From Vampirovibrionales bacterium (lineage in GTDB: Bacteria; Cyanobacteriota; Vampirovibrionia; Vampirovibrionales; JAJTHC01): a DNA stretch of 23,592 nt. The notes beneath the pieces are model-generated. The model ran no database searches, had not been told where the DNA came from, and saw nothing but the letters and a program-made list of their open reading frames with translations. The position numbers and the translations under genes are program-made. The stretch lies in the NCBI GenBank assembly GCA_021299615.1, contig JAJTHC010000006.1, forward strand, positions 1 through 23,592, in the 5' to 3' direction. The number at the start of each line of letters is the position of its first letter. The stretch's first letter is position 1. Positions 6,761 to 13,647 of this stretch are shown here, one piece after another.

Positions 6761-8080
6761 TTAACCAATACTGCAAGCCGTTTTGTTGTTTGAGGTGTTG
6801 GTGGCTTTAAACGCATCCAACCCAGCAAAACGAGCCGCTGAACCAAGCTCTTCTTCAATACGAAGCAACTGGTTGTATTTCGCCACACGCTCAGAACGGT
6901 TCACCGAACCTGTTTTGATCTGACCAGCATTCACAGCAACGGCTAAATCCGCAATAAAGGTATCTTCGGTTTCACCAGAACGATGCGAAATCACGGTGGT
7001 GTAACCTGAACGATGAGCTAAATCAATCGTCGCCAACGTTTCCGTTAAAGTACCTATTTGGTTTACTTTAATCAAGATGCTATTAGCGATTTGCTTTTGA
7101 ATGCCTTCCGCTAAAATCGCTTGGTTGGTGACAAATAAGTCATCGCCCACGATTTGCGTGGTTTTGCCTGAAAGATCCGTGTGAATCTTCCAGCCGTCCC
7201 AGTCTTGCTCAGCCATACCGTCTTCAATAGAAAGAATGGGGTATTGACGCGTCCAATCATTTAAGAAGTTCGCCATTTCAGGAGAAGAAAGCGATTTACC
7301 TTCGCCTTCTAACACATATTGACCGTTCTTGTAAAACTCGGATGCTGCAACATCTAAAGCCAATTTAACTTGATCTTGGCTAAAGCCTGCTCTTTCAATG
7401 GCTTCTAAAATCAATTCAACGGCTTCAACGTTAGAACGCAAGTTAGGGGCAAAACCACCTTCATCGCCCAAGCCTGTGTTTAAGCCACGTCCTTTAAGAA
7501 CGGATTTCAAGCTATGGAAGACTTCGGTTCCCCAGCGAAGTGATTCGCTGAAGTTTTCCGCCGCCGCAGGGACGATCATGAACTCTTGGAAATCGATGTT
7601 ATTGTCCGCATGAGATCCCCCGTTGATGATGTTCATCAAGGGAACAGGCAAGGTGTTCGCACGAACACCGCCTAAGTAGCGGTACAAGGGGACATCTAAA
7701 GCGTTCGACGCTGCACGAGCGGTGGCAAGGCTGACGCCTAAAATCGCATTAGCACCGAGCTTGCTTTTATTTTCTGTGCCGTCCATTTCAAGCATAATGG
7801 TGTCAATATCAGCTTGAGCGGTGGCATCTAAGTCCACGAGTTCATCAGCGATGTCGTCATTGATGTTGGCAACCGCTTGTAAAACGCCTTTTCCGCCATA
7901 GCGGCTAGCATCGCCGTCACGCATTTCAAGGGCTTCACGAGAGCCTGTTGAGGCTCCTGAAGGCACGGCAGCACGACCAGAGGCTCCGCCAGAAAGGTAC
8001 ACATCAACTTCAACAGTTGGATTGCCACGAGAATCTAAAATTTCACGAGCTTGAATGTCTTCAATAAAAATCGTCATCAT
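6761..8080 (-). CDS. eno: Enolase
   Basis: Glycolytic enzyme interconverting 2-phosphoglycerate and phosphoenolpyruvate, Mg-dependent and cytoplasmic. Visible residues include the N-terminal REILDSRGNPTVEVDV and SGASTGSREALE, catalytic Glu207 in GDEGGF, metal ligands Asp243 (LDVAASEF), Glu286 (SIEDGM) and Asp313 (VGDDLFVTN), catalytic Lys338 (LIKVNQIGTLTE), and the signature SHRSGETEDT followed by RSERVAKYNQLLRIEEELG. Length of 439 aa is normal, with a short divergent tail ending CSIG. GGAG lies 8 bases before the ATG-ATG pair; the second ATG (8077) is equally possible. It stands alone, with its own terminator. Confidence 0.98.
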   Translation of the reverse strand: MMTIFIEDIQAREILDSRGNPTVEVDVYLSGGASGRAAVPSGASTGSREALEMRDGDASRYGGKGVLQAVANINDDIADELVDLDATAQADIDTIMLEMDGTENKSKLGANAILGVSLATARAASNALDVPLYRYLGGVRANTLPVPLMNIINGGSHADNNIDFQEFMIVPAAAENFSESLRWGTEVFHSLKSVLKGRGLNTGLGDEGGFAPNLRSNVEAVELILEAIERAGFSQDQVKLALDVAASEFYKNGQYVLEGEGKSLSSPEMANFLNDWTRQYPILSIEDGMAEQDWDGWKIHTDLSGKTTQIVGDDLFVTNQAILAEGIQKQIANSILIKVNQIGTLTETLATIDLAHRSGYTTVISHRSGETEDTFIADLAVAVNAGQIKTGSVNRSERVAKYNQLLRIEEELGSAARFAGLDAFKATNTSNNKTACSIG

Positions 8081-8220
8081 AGGAATTTCTCCATTATTAA
8101 CGGGACTAAAACAATAAAACGAACAACACTGATCTTAACACAAGTATAAAAAACAAACGACAATAAGTCGTAAATTAAACTGTTTGTGAGGGAGGACAAG
8201 AAGATAATACCATTTCTTAG

Positions 8221-8265
8221 ATTGAAAAGCGTATAGGTGGATTCTAATACCAATTAAACGATTAG
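8221..8265. repeat. Element end fragment joined to a TACCAATTAAACGATT motif
   Basis: Bases 8221-8246 match the left end of the 8646 element at 25 of 26 positions (ATTGAAAAGCGTATAGG, then T or C, then GGATTCTA). The match is followed by ATACCAATTAAACGATTAG, which overlaps the stop codon of the 8262-8534 gene. CTAATACCAATTAAACGA here is repeated with one change at 16283-16300. Confidence 0.7.
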
Positions 8266-8534
8266 CTTTGTTCTGCTCTAATAGGGATGCTTTGTAAGTT
8301 CTGAATCGGTTCTCGCTGCAAGCGAATCGTCATCAACGCCAAGTTGTTCAGCCCTTGCATGACCATGTCCGACATCAAAAGCTCACGAGCTTCTAAGCTA
8401 TGACTGCTTTGGTTAAAAATACCAAAACCTCCTGCATTCTGACGTTGCCGTAATTCTTCGGCGTAACGCATGCCTAAAGACGCATCAAAGTTTTTATCTG
8501 TGGGTGGCACAGGTTTCTTTTTGTGTGGATTCAT
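8262..8534 (-). CDS. Small hypothetical protein (90 aa)
   Basis: I do not recognise this protein. It is soluble and polar, beginning NPHKKKPVPPTDKNF, then a helix rich in Arg/Gln (YAEELRQRQ), a Gly/Phe turn (GGFGIF), and two further helices (ARELLMSDMVMQGLNNLALM). It has no membrane segment or signal peptide. AAGG precedes the ATG by about 10 bases, a modest ribosome site. It lies between sufE and eno on the same strand and its stop lies inside a repeat scar. It looks like a real but unstudied gene; confidence is moderate because it is short. Confidence 0.6.
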   Translation of the reverse strand: MNPHKKKPVPPTDKNFDASLGMRYAEELRQRQNAGGFGIFNQSSHSLEARELLMSDMVMQGLNNLALMTIRLQREPIQNLQSIPIRAEQS

Positions 8535-8645
8535 ATAAAATTGCCTTGTCGTTCTTCTTTTATGAAGAGATGTTCTCCTAATGTGGTACTCAAGACCACA
8601 CCCTATGTATCAGCATAAAACCCATGACTTCTATATTTTGTGCTA

Positions 8646-8775
8646 GATCGATTGAAAAGCGTATAGGCGGATTCTAGGAGCCTAGACTCGCAGATGTGTG
8701 CAGTGTACAGAAACGACCATAAGCACATCGAGAATCGTAGCGACAACGAAGACGCCAGACGCTATTTAATCGATC
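8646..8775. repeat. MITE-like intergenic element, copy C (type-2 centre, different ends)
   Basis: 130 bp bounded by an imperfect inverted repeat: GATCGATTGAAAAGCGTATA on the left, and the reverse complement of the right end reads GATCGATTAAATAGCGTCTG. These ends are unlike those of the other three copies. The interior from TCTAGGAGCCTAGA to GCGACAACGAAGA is nearly identical to the reverse complement of the 18008 element, and includes the type-2 centre with CTCG-ATGTG pairing with CACAT-CGAG. The right end contains the last bases of the sufE stop codon. Confidence 0.82.
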
Positions 8776-9208
8776 AAATGGATTGCGTCATTTTTAAGAC
8801 GGTGGCATAGAGCTTCATTTGCTTCAACATCGATGCCAAACCATTGCGACGAGTCATCGACAAATGATCCGCCATGCCAATAGCTTCCATAAACGTCGGT
8901 TCGGTTTGAAGAATGGTGTCGGGGCTTTGGTGATTGTACAACTTCATCAACAAGGCAATCAAGCCCTTGACGATGAGGGCATCGCTGGCGACTTGAAAGT
9001 GAACGAGTCCGTCGGCTTGAAGGCTGGCGTGCATCCACACTTGGCTTTGGCAACCTGTCACTCTATACGTTTCGATTTTCAGTGCCTCATCCATGGCGGG
9101 CAAATCTTTGCCTAGCTTCATAATGAACTGATAGCGATCTTCCCAATCGCTAAAGGCTTCAAAGTCTTTCACGATCTGGGCTTGTATGGCGTGAATATCT
9201 TCAGGCAT
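8774..9208 (-). CDS. sufE: SufE-like Fe-S cluster sulfur-transfer protein
   Basis: SufE accepts sulfane sulfur from the cysteine desulfurase SufS and passes it to the SUF scaffold. The acceptor cysteine is Cys53 in YRVTGCQSQVW, the most conserved SufE motif. Before it lies the typical N-terminal helix with WEDRYQFIMKLGKDLP; after it come VKGLIALLMKLYN and the C-terminal GLASMLKQMK helix. Length of 144 aa is normal. A GAGAGG ribosome site lies 8 bases before the ATG. No sufBCDS genes are next to it in the window. Its stop codon TGA overlaps the end of a repeat element, so the element may have supplied the present stop. Confidence 0.93.
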   Translation of the reverse strand: MPEDIHAIQAQIVKDFEAFSDWEDRYQFIMKLGKDLPAMDEALKIETYRVTGCQSQVWMHASLQADGLVHFQVASDALIVKGLIALLMKLYNHQSPDTILQTEPTFMEAIGMADHLSMTRRNGLASMLKQMKLYATVLKMTQSI

Positions 9209-9215
9209 TAAGAAA

Positions 9216-9285
9216 CCCTCTCAAATTTTAAACTGACAGAACTATTCAACGAAGGGGATTTTCTCTGTGCCTTCTCAAATTTTAA
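9216..9285. repeat. Short direct repeat flanking the sufE leader
   Basis: CTCTCAAATTTTAAA (around 9218-9232) and TTCTCAAATTTTAAG (around 9271-9285) are a direct repeat of about 14 bases. The right copy contains the end of the arginine dihydrolase gene and the left copy contains the sufE ribosome site. It looks like a small local duplication. Confidence 0.55.
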
Positions 9286-10075
9286 GCGTCAAACATTTGG
9301 CGGCTCCGCCTGCTTTCATGTATTCGCTTAAGTCGGTTTGAATGTGATCAAAACCTTTGGAATTCAACAACGCCGTAAAGCGAGGCGTCGTCAAGTTCGT
9401 GACCACCGTCTTACCTATGTTAACCGCATTACAGGTGAAGTACGACGCTTCTTCCGCATTGGCGACAATCCGCTTTTCTTCAGGCACATTGCTTTCAATC
9501 ACCTGATTCGCATACGCATCAAAGGCTTCGGGATGATAAATCAAGTAGCCATCTGTCAAGGGGCAGAAGCAGGTATCCACATGATAAAAGCTTTTGTTGA
9601 CCAATTCCATTGAAATCACAGGGATTTTTAACAGTTCAGAAATATAGGTATGCGACGCAATATCGGTACGAGGCACATAGCCTGCGTACAAGACACCGTC
9701 GAGATACAAGGCATCGCCTGCGCCTTCAAACGCCATGTCATCAGGCAAAGTGACGACATCATAGCCGTTGGCGGTAAACCATTCCGCGAAATAGGCTTCT
9801 TCAGGTTGACGCTGGGGGTACTTAAAGCGACTAATCACCGCTGTTTTACCATACATCACCGCCGCATTGGCGGTAAACACCATGTCTGGCACATCTTCAC
9901 GAGGCTCAACCAAGCGGACGTCTACCTTAAGGTCGTCTTTTAAAATGTGGTATAACGCCTGCCATTGTTGCATGGCTTTTTCGTGGTTGGCTTGAATGCT
10001 AATGTCCATCCACGGATTGATTTCGTATTTAATGCCGTAGTGTTCGGGCGAACACATTAAAATAATGTCGGTCAT
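9275..10075 (-). CDS. Arginine dihydrolase / DDAH-type amidinohydrolase
   Basis: Member of the guanidine-modifying superfamily with the five-bladed propeller fold. Visible motifs are PDMVFTANAA (63-72), FEGAGD (116-121), catalytic His165 in YHVDTCF, TCNAVN (214-219) and the nucleophile Cys261 in GGAAKCLTL. Its size and C-terminal cysteine match the N-terminal module of the cyanobacterial ArgZ/AgrE enzymes, which turn arginine into ornithine, ammonia and CO2. The ornithine aminotransferase nearby supports that substrate. A dimethylarginine or agmatine substrate remains possible. The gene is translationally coupled (TAATG, one-base overlap) to the upstream LOR-domain gene. Unlike ArgZ/AgrE, no ornithine cyclodeaminase domain is fused. 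Confidence 0.85.
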   Translation of the reverse strand: MTDIILMCSPEHYGIKYEINPWMDISIQANHEKAMQQWQALYHILKDDLKVDVRLVEPREDVPDMVFTANAAVMYGKTAVISRFKYPQRQPEEAYFAEWFTANGYDVVTLPDDMAFEGAGDALYLDGVLYAGYVPRTDIASHTYISELLKIPVISMELVNKSFYHVDTCFCPLTDGYLIYHPEAFDAYANQVIESNVPEEKRIVANAEEASYFTCNAVNIGKTVVTNLTTPRFTALLNSKGFDHIQTDLSEYMKAGGAAKCLTLKI

Positions 10076-10302
10076 TAGATTTCAGTGGCTCCCTGTTTTT
10101 TGGCGAGTTCAAGGGCTTGGGCGATTTTGGCTTCATCGTCAGATTCAATCACAAAAACCGCTTCAGACAAATCTTGACGTTTTGGCCCGATTTTCACTTC
10201 TTTGGTGTAGCAATCGACGTCGAGGGCTTCAATTTGATCCAACAATTTGGAAAGTACGAGCGAATCGAGGATGTGACCTCTTAATTTGAGTTCAATAATC
10301 AT
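10075..10302 (-). CDS. Stand-alone LOR/SDH-type small domain protein (75 aa)
   Basis: The sequence (ELKLRGHILDSLVLSKLLDQ, then EVKIGPKRQDLSEAVFVIES) resembles the middle 'LOR/SDH' domain that follows the arginine dihydrolase module in cyanobacterial ArgZ/AgrE and starts TIGR00300-type ornithine cyclodeaminases. Here the domain is a separate 75-residue protein, placed before rather than after the dihydrolase. It may bind a ligand or a partner subunit; its role is not known. AAGGA lies 7 bases before the ATG and a TATAAT hexamer (plus-strand 10329-10334) lies about 27 bases upstream. The stop overlaps the start of the next gene by one base, so the two proteins are probably made in step. Confidence 0.75.
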   Translation of the reverse strand: MIIELKLRGHILDSLVLSKLLDQIEALDVDCYTKEVKIGPKRQDLSEAVFVIESDDEAKIAQALELAKKQGATEI

Positions 10303-10430
10303 GGGAGCGTCCTTTTTATATTTTATACATTATATATGTAGGTTATTTTGAAACGAAGGCTTGCTTACATTATGCCTATTCAAGATATTAAAGCAATGCC
10401 TTCTTGAGAAGCTTATGCAAAAATGGCTTT

Positions 10431-10552
10431 ACCCTCTCCTAATTTTAGGAGAGGTAAGAGAACGTCGCTAGACGTTCGAGGGTGAGGTTAAACCACAAAC
10501 GGAGTCTAGGGTTTAACCGCCCCCTAACCCCCTCCTAAAATTAGGAGGGGGG
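10431..10552. repeat. Multi-hairpin inverted-repeat element
   Basis: Four perfect hairpins stand in a row: 10-bp arms CCTCTCCTAA/TTAGGAGAGG (10433-10454), GAACGTC/GACGTTC (10460-10477), GGTTAAACC/GGTTTAACC (10486-10518) and 11-bp arms CCCCCTCCTAA/TTAGGAGGGGG (10528-10551). The first and last are also related to each other as terminal inverted repeats and are flanked by GCTTT on one side and AAAGC on the other. Repeats with CTCTCCTAATTTTAGGAGAG palindromes are seen in many bacteria and behave like non-autonomous mobile repeats. It is unrelated to the TATAG family in this window. Confidence 0.8.
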
Positions 10553-10647
10553 ACAAAGCAATTGTTTGATTCTCAAAACAGAGTAGCTTGCAAAAGTGGT
10601 GTTTCTTTGAGAGGATACACGCATATCAGATTTCACAATAACAATAA

Positions 10648-10658
10648 GGGGCTTCCCC
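10648..10658 (+). promoter_or_regulatory. Ribosome site of the aminotransferase inside a small hairpin
   Basis: The ribosome-binding bases AAGGGG are followed by CTT and CCCC, so GGGG can pair with CCCC one base before the ATG at 10660. The stem is only 4 bp with a 3-base loop, but it is all G-C and would cover the ribosome site. Confidence 0.4.
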
Positions 10659-10659
10659 A

Positions 10660-11886
10660 ATGACACAAGCTGAAAAAATCGTTCAAAACCCACCACAAAC
10701 CGCCGAAGACTTTATCGCACTTGAAAAGCAATATGGGGCGAATAACTATAAACCGTTGGATGTCGTCGTCGAACGTGCCGAAGGCGTATGGCTCTATGAT
10801 GTGGCAGGGACTCGCTACTTGGATTGCCTAAGTGCCTATTCTGCTGTGAACCAAGGGCATTGCCACCCACGCATTTTGAAAACGTTGACGGAACAGGCTC
10901 AAAAAGTCACGTTGACGTCTCGAGCCTTTCGTAACGATAAGCTTCCCTTGTTTTATGAAAAATTGAGCCAACTCACAGGCTTTGACAAAGTTTTGCCGAT
11001 GAATACAGGGGCTGAAGCGGTTGAAACCGCCATTAAAGCCGTCCGTAAATGGGGATACACGGTTAAAAATGTGCCTGCCAATCAGGCGGAAATCATCGTT
11101 TGTACGGAAAACTTTCAAGGTCGCACGACGACCATCGTGAGCTTTTCCACGGATGAAACCGCTCGTGGGGGCTTTGGTCCGTTTACCCCTGGTTTTGTGA
11201 TTGCAGAATACGGTAATATAGACTCCATCAAAAACGTCATTACGCCAAACACAGTAGCGATTATGCTGGAGCCGATTCAAGGCGAAGCAGGCATTAAGTT
11301 TCCGCCGAAAGGGCATTTGAAAGCCTTGCGTGACTTGTGTGATGCTGAAAACATCCTGCTTGTGTTGGATGAAGTCCAAACAGGCTTGGGACGCACAGGC
11401 AAGCTTTTTGCCTTTAATCACGAAGACATCCAGCCTGATGTGGTGACGATCGGCAAAGCCCTTTCAGGTGGATTCTACCCTGTTTCCGCCGTTTTAGCGA
11501 CCAAAGAGGTGCTAGGCGTTTTCAATCCCGGTGAGCATGGATCGACCTTTGGAGGCAATCCCTTGGCGTGTGCTGTTGCGATGACGGCGTTGGACGTCTT
11601 GGTGGATGAAAAACTCATTGAGCGTTCGGCGGAATTGGGGGCGTATTTCTTAGCGAAGCTCCAAACGTTGACGCATCCTGTGATTAAGGAAGTTCGTGGT
11701 TTAGGCTTGTTTTTAGCGATCGAATTGCATGAGAAGGCTCGTCCCTATTGTGAAACCTTGTTTAGGGAGCATCACATTTTGGTGAAGGAAACGCATGAAA
11801 ACATCATTCGCATCGCACCGCCTTTAGTGATTAGCAAAGACGAGATCGATCAAGCCTTTGAAGCTATCTCAACAGTGTTTAGCTAG
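10660..11886 (+). CDS. rocD: Ornithine aminotransferase
   Basis: PLP-dependent class III aminotransferase that moves the delta-amino group of ornithine to 2-oxoglutarate, giving glutamate semialdehyde. The N-terminal YGANNYKPLDVVVERAEG and LDCLSAYSAVNQGHCHPRI are the typical ornithine aminotransferase signature, including Tyr60, which separates it from acetylornithine and GABA aminotransferases. Asp237 in LDEVQTGLGRTG contacts the PLP ring nitrogen and Lys266 in TIGKALSGG is the Schiff-base lysine. Length of 408 aa is normal. It is divergent from the arginine dihydrolase pair, so arginine to ornithine to glutamate semialdehyde (then proline or glutamate) is the likely route. The ATG follows AAGGGG at 8 bases. 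Confidence 0.92.
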   Translation: MTQAEKIVQNPPQTAEDFIALEKQYGANNYKPLDVVVERAEGVWLYDVAGTRYLDCLSAYSAVNQGHCHPRILKTLTEQAQKVTLTSRAFRNDKLPLFYEKLSQLTGFDKVLPMNTGAEAVETAIKAVRKWGYTVKNVPANQAEIIVCTENFQGRTTTIVSFSTDETARGGFGPFTPGFVIAEYGNIDSIKNVITPNTVAIMLEPIQGEAGIKFPPKGHLKALRDLCDAENILLVLDEVQTGLGRTGKLFAFNHEDIQPDVVTIGKALSGGFYPVSAVLATKEVLGVFNPGEHGSTFGGNPLACAVAMTALDVLVDEKLIERSAELGAYFLAKLQTLTHPVIKEVRGLGLFLAIELHEKARPYCETLFREHHILVKETHENIIRIAPPLVISKDEIDQAFEAISTVFS

Positions 11887-11893
11887 TATTTTT

Positions 11894-11928
11894 AACCAAG
11901 TTTAGAGTTTTCTGTACAATAGGCTATT
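11894..11928. repeat. Single end fragment of the TATAG-family element
   Basis: CCAAGTTTAGAGTTTTCTGT and the following AC (11896-11917) match the terminal repeat of the 18008 element perfectly over 22 bases. AGGCTATT (11921-11928) continues the match after a short difference, and it then ends at the trmD stop codon. No partner end is nearby. It fills the gap between the convergent rocD and trmD genes. Confidence 0.75.
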
Positions 11929-12639
11929 TTACAACAAATCAGGACGCACCAGCTGGGTTTTTTTGAGAGACTCCGCCGAACGCCATGCATCAATCGCTCC
12001 GTGATGCCCACTTAGCAAGACGTCAGGCACCGCAATGCCTTCATACACCGCAGGTTTCGTATAATGCGGAAAATCAAGCAAGCCGTTATAAAACGAATCA
12101 TTTTCAACGCTCGAAGCCTCCTTCACCACGTTGGGTATAAAGCGAGCCATCGCATCGAGCATCGCCAAAGCAGGCAGTTCACCGCCTGTCAACACAAAAT
12201 CTCCGATGCTAATTTCCTGCATTTGTGGAATGAGTTCCAACAAACGCGCGTCAAATCCTTCATAATGCCCACAGAAAAACACAAAATCCAAGACGGTTTC
12301 GGCAAAGTGTTTGGCGGTTTCATGCTGAAATACCGCCCCTGCGGGACTGGTCATCAACACCTTGGTTCGTCCTTGACGTAAATCGCCTTCAATGGAACGA
12401 AAGGCATCCAAGACGGGTTGGCACATTAGGACCATGCCTGCCCCGCCTCCGTAGGGGGTGTCGTCCACCTTTTTGTGGGGGCTATTTGTGAAGTCTCGAA
12501 TGTTTAAAACCGTGACCTTGAAAAAGCCTTTGTCGATGGCTCGTTTCATCATACTGCTATTGAGATAGGCGTGAATGACATCGGGAAACAGCGTCAAAAA
12601 GTAAAAATGAGGCGTTTCGCTGGCAAGGGATGAAATCAT
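11929..12639 (-). CDS. trmD: tRNA (guanine-37-N1)-methyltransferase TrmD
   Basis: SPOUT-class enzyme that makes m1G37 in tRNAs and prevents frameshifting. Visible features are FYFLTLFPDVI at the start, PYGGGAGMV (63-70), the trefoil-knot SAM site CGHYEGFDARLLE (123-135) with EISIGDFVLTGGELPALAMLDA (142-163), and catalytic Asp181 in ENDSFYNGLLDFPHYTKP. Length of 236 aa is normal. CGHYEGFD has His and Phe where CGRYEGVD is usual, a mild change. It starts 10 bases after the upstream secreted-protein gene, so the two probably form an operon. The usual partners rimM and rplS are not next to it. Confidence 0.96.
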   Translation of the reverse strand: MISSLASETPHFYFLTLFPDVIHAYLNSSMMKRAIDKGFFKVTVLNIRDFTNSPHKKVDDTPYGGGAGMVLMCQPVLDAFRSIEGDLRQGRTKVLMTSPAGAVFQHETAKHFAETVLDFVFFCGHYEGFDARLLELIPQMQEISIGDFVLTGGELPALAMLDAMARFIPNVVKEASSVENDSFYNGLLDFPHYTKPAVYEGIAVPDVLLSGHHGAIDAWRSAESLKKTQLVRPDLL

Positions 12640-12649
12640 AGAAGGCTTC

Positions 12650-13429
12650 CTAGTTGGTGAGCGAAAGCTCTTCGGTAAAGCCCATGTCTTGCAAGATTTT
12701 GTAAGCTTGCAAACCCAATTCCGTACGACTTTGCGATTGAATCAACTGCACCAAGGGACGCACCGCTTTTCTGTCTTGCCCCAATTCACGATACAACTGC
12801 CCCAAAGCAAGGAGGTTTCTGTCTCGCAGTTTGGCAAACTCAAGCCCTAGCTTTTTTTCAAACGAAGCTTGAACGCGTGCCGAAGGCACACGGTTTAAGA
12901 CTTGGTACAAGTCAATATGCGTTTCGGTGGCATCGATCAACCAGCTGTCTAAGTCTTTAGAAATCACGACGGCTTGAACGCTTTTGCCTTGTTTTTGAAG
13001 GTCTAGCACTTTATTTAACTGTTCCGCCGCATAGGCTAAGCCCATTTTGTTAGCAGGATTGTCCACACGAGTGTTCTTCGGCATCTTTGGTAACGGATCT
13101 TCTTCCACAAGAGCTGGCACATCTGGCAAGTTCGGGGGCGTTGTAGAGATGAAAGGGGCTCGTTCCACAGGGGCGTTGAGGGTTTTGGGGTCTTTCGTCA
13201 CAGGGGCAGGCTTAAAAAGCGTGCTTAAATTGTTGATGACTTTTTCACCCACGGTAACACCATTGGCTTTGTCTTGGACGGCTTGGGCTTCTTTTTCTTT
13301 GGCGATTTGCTTTTCTTTGGCAACGGAAGGGGGCAGAAAAGGCCCGTAATCGTCGGCATGAGAGAAAGAAAGAGGCAAAAAAGTAAGGCTAGCAAAAATA
13401 AAAGCGAGAAAGAGACGATGAAGCATCAT
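12650..13429 (-). CDS. Secreted helical-repeat protein of unknown function (259 aa)
   Basis: I do not recognise a named family. Residues 1-25 are a signal peptide (hydrophobic LFLAFIFASLTFLPL, cleavage after SHA). Residues 35-60 are a Lys/Glu/Ala-rich helix, 70-125 are a Pro-rich linker, and about 128-255 are helical pairs that look TPR-like (LLALGQLYRELGQDRKAVRPLVQLIQ). It is likely periplasmic. A longer frame starts at 13549, but it would run through the promoter below; AAGGA lies about 10 bases before the ATG-ATG at 13429. It leads into trmD with a 10-base gap. It may act as a helper or scaffold protein in the envelope; that is only inference. Confidence 0.82.
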   Translation of the reverse strand: MMLHRLFLAFIFASLTFLPLSFSHADDYGPFLPPSVAKEKQIAKEKEAQAVQDKANGVTVGEKVINNLSTLFKPAPVTKDPKTLNAPVERAPFISTTPPNLPDVPALVEEDPLPKMPKNTRVDNPANKMGLAYAAEQLNKVLDLQKQGKSVQAVVISKDLDSWLIDATETHIDLYQVLNRVPSARVQASFEKKLGLEFAKLRDRNLLALGQLYRELGQDRKAVRPLVQLIQSQSRTELGLQAYKILQDMGFTEELSLTN

Positions 13430-13462
13430 GCGAGGCGATTCCTTTTTTAAGTGATGACCCTT

Positions 13463-13490
13463 ATTATAGCAAAAAAGAAAAAAACGACAA
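13463..13490 (-). promoter_or_regulatory. Candidate sigma70 promoter of the secreted-protein / trmD operon
   Basis: On the minus strand TTGTCG (plus-strand 13485-13490) and a perfect TATAAT (13463-13468) are 16 bases apart. The start site would fall about 26 bases before the ATG at 13429, which agrees with the shorter start chosen for that gene. Confidence 0.6.
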
Positions 13491-13505
13491 GAAGCCGACT
13501 TACTT

Positions 13506-13518
13506 AAATTAAACGATC
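13506..13518. repeat. AAATTAAACGATC motif copy
   Basis: AAATTAAACGATC is one of at least five ATTAAAC(GA) motif copies in gaps of this window (1835, 6502, 8251, 13506 and 16291). It lies between two divergent promoters. It is too short to call a mobile element on its own. Confidence 0.35.
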
Positions 13519-13538
13519 TAATAAATTGTAAAGCCCTC

Positions 13539-13568
13539 TTGACAAGCATTAAACGGGTTTGTTATAAT
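13539..13568 (+). promoter_or_regulatory. Consensus sigma70 promoter of the Abi_2-like gene
   Basis: A perfect TTGACA (13539-13544) and a perfect TATAAT (13563-13568) are 18 bases apart. Transcription would start near 13575, about 73 bases before the ATG at 13648. This is the strongest promoter in the window by match to consensus. It rules out the in-frame ATG at 13567, which lies inside the -10 hexamer. Confidence 0.8.
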
Positions 13569-13647
13569 GATTACACAACGTAGTCGCCTCACCTCTCGAA
13601 AGAAGTGCCCATTGGTGGCTCTTTGTGTTTTAGGGGATTTTTTGTTG

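Larger units (their letters stand above)
10303..10659. other. 357-base divergent intergenic region
   Basis: No gene is seen. The left side carries the promoter-like AT-rich stretch of the LOR/dihydrolase pair (TATAAT on the minus strand at 10329-10334; no good -35). The middle is a multi-hairpin repeat (10431-10552). The right side is the leader of the ornithine aminotransferase, where I found no clear promoter hexamers. Confidence 0.7.

Noticed and set aside
8766..9053. Minus-strand open frame of 95 codons
   Set aside because: It is a shifted frame of sufE; the sufE frame holds the conserved cysteine motif.
10828..11421. Minus-strand open frame of 197 codons
   Set aside because: It lies wholly inside rocD, whose catalytic motifs are all present in the plus frame.
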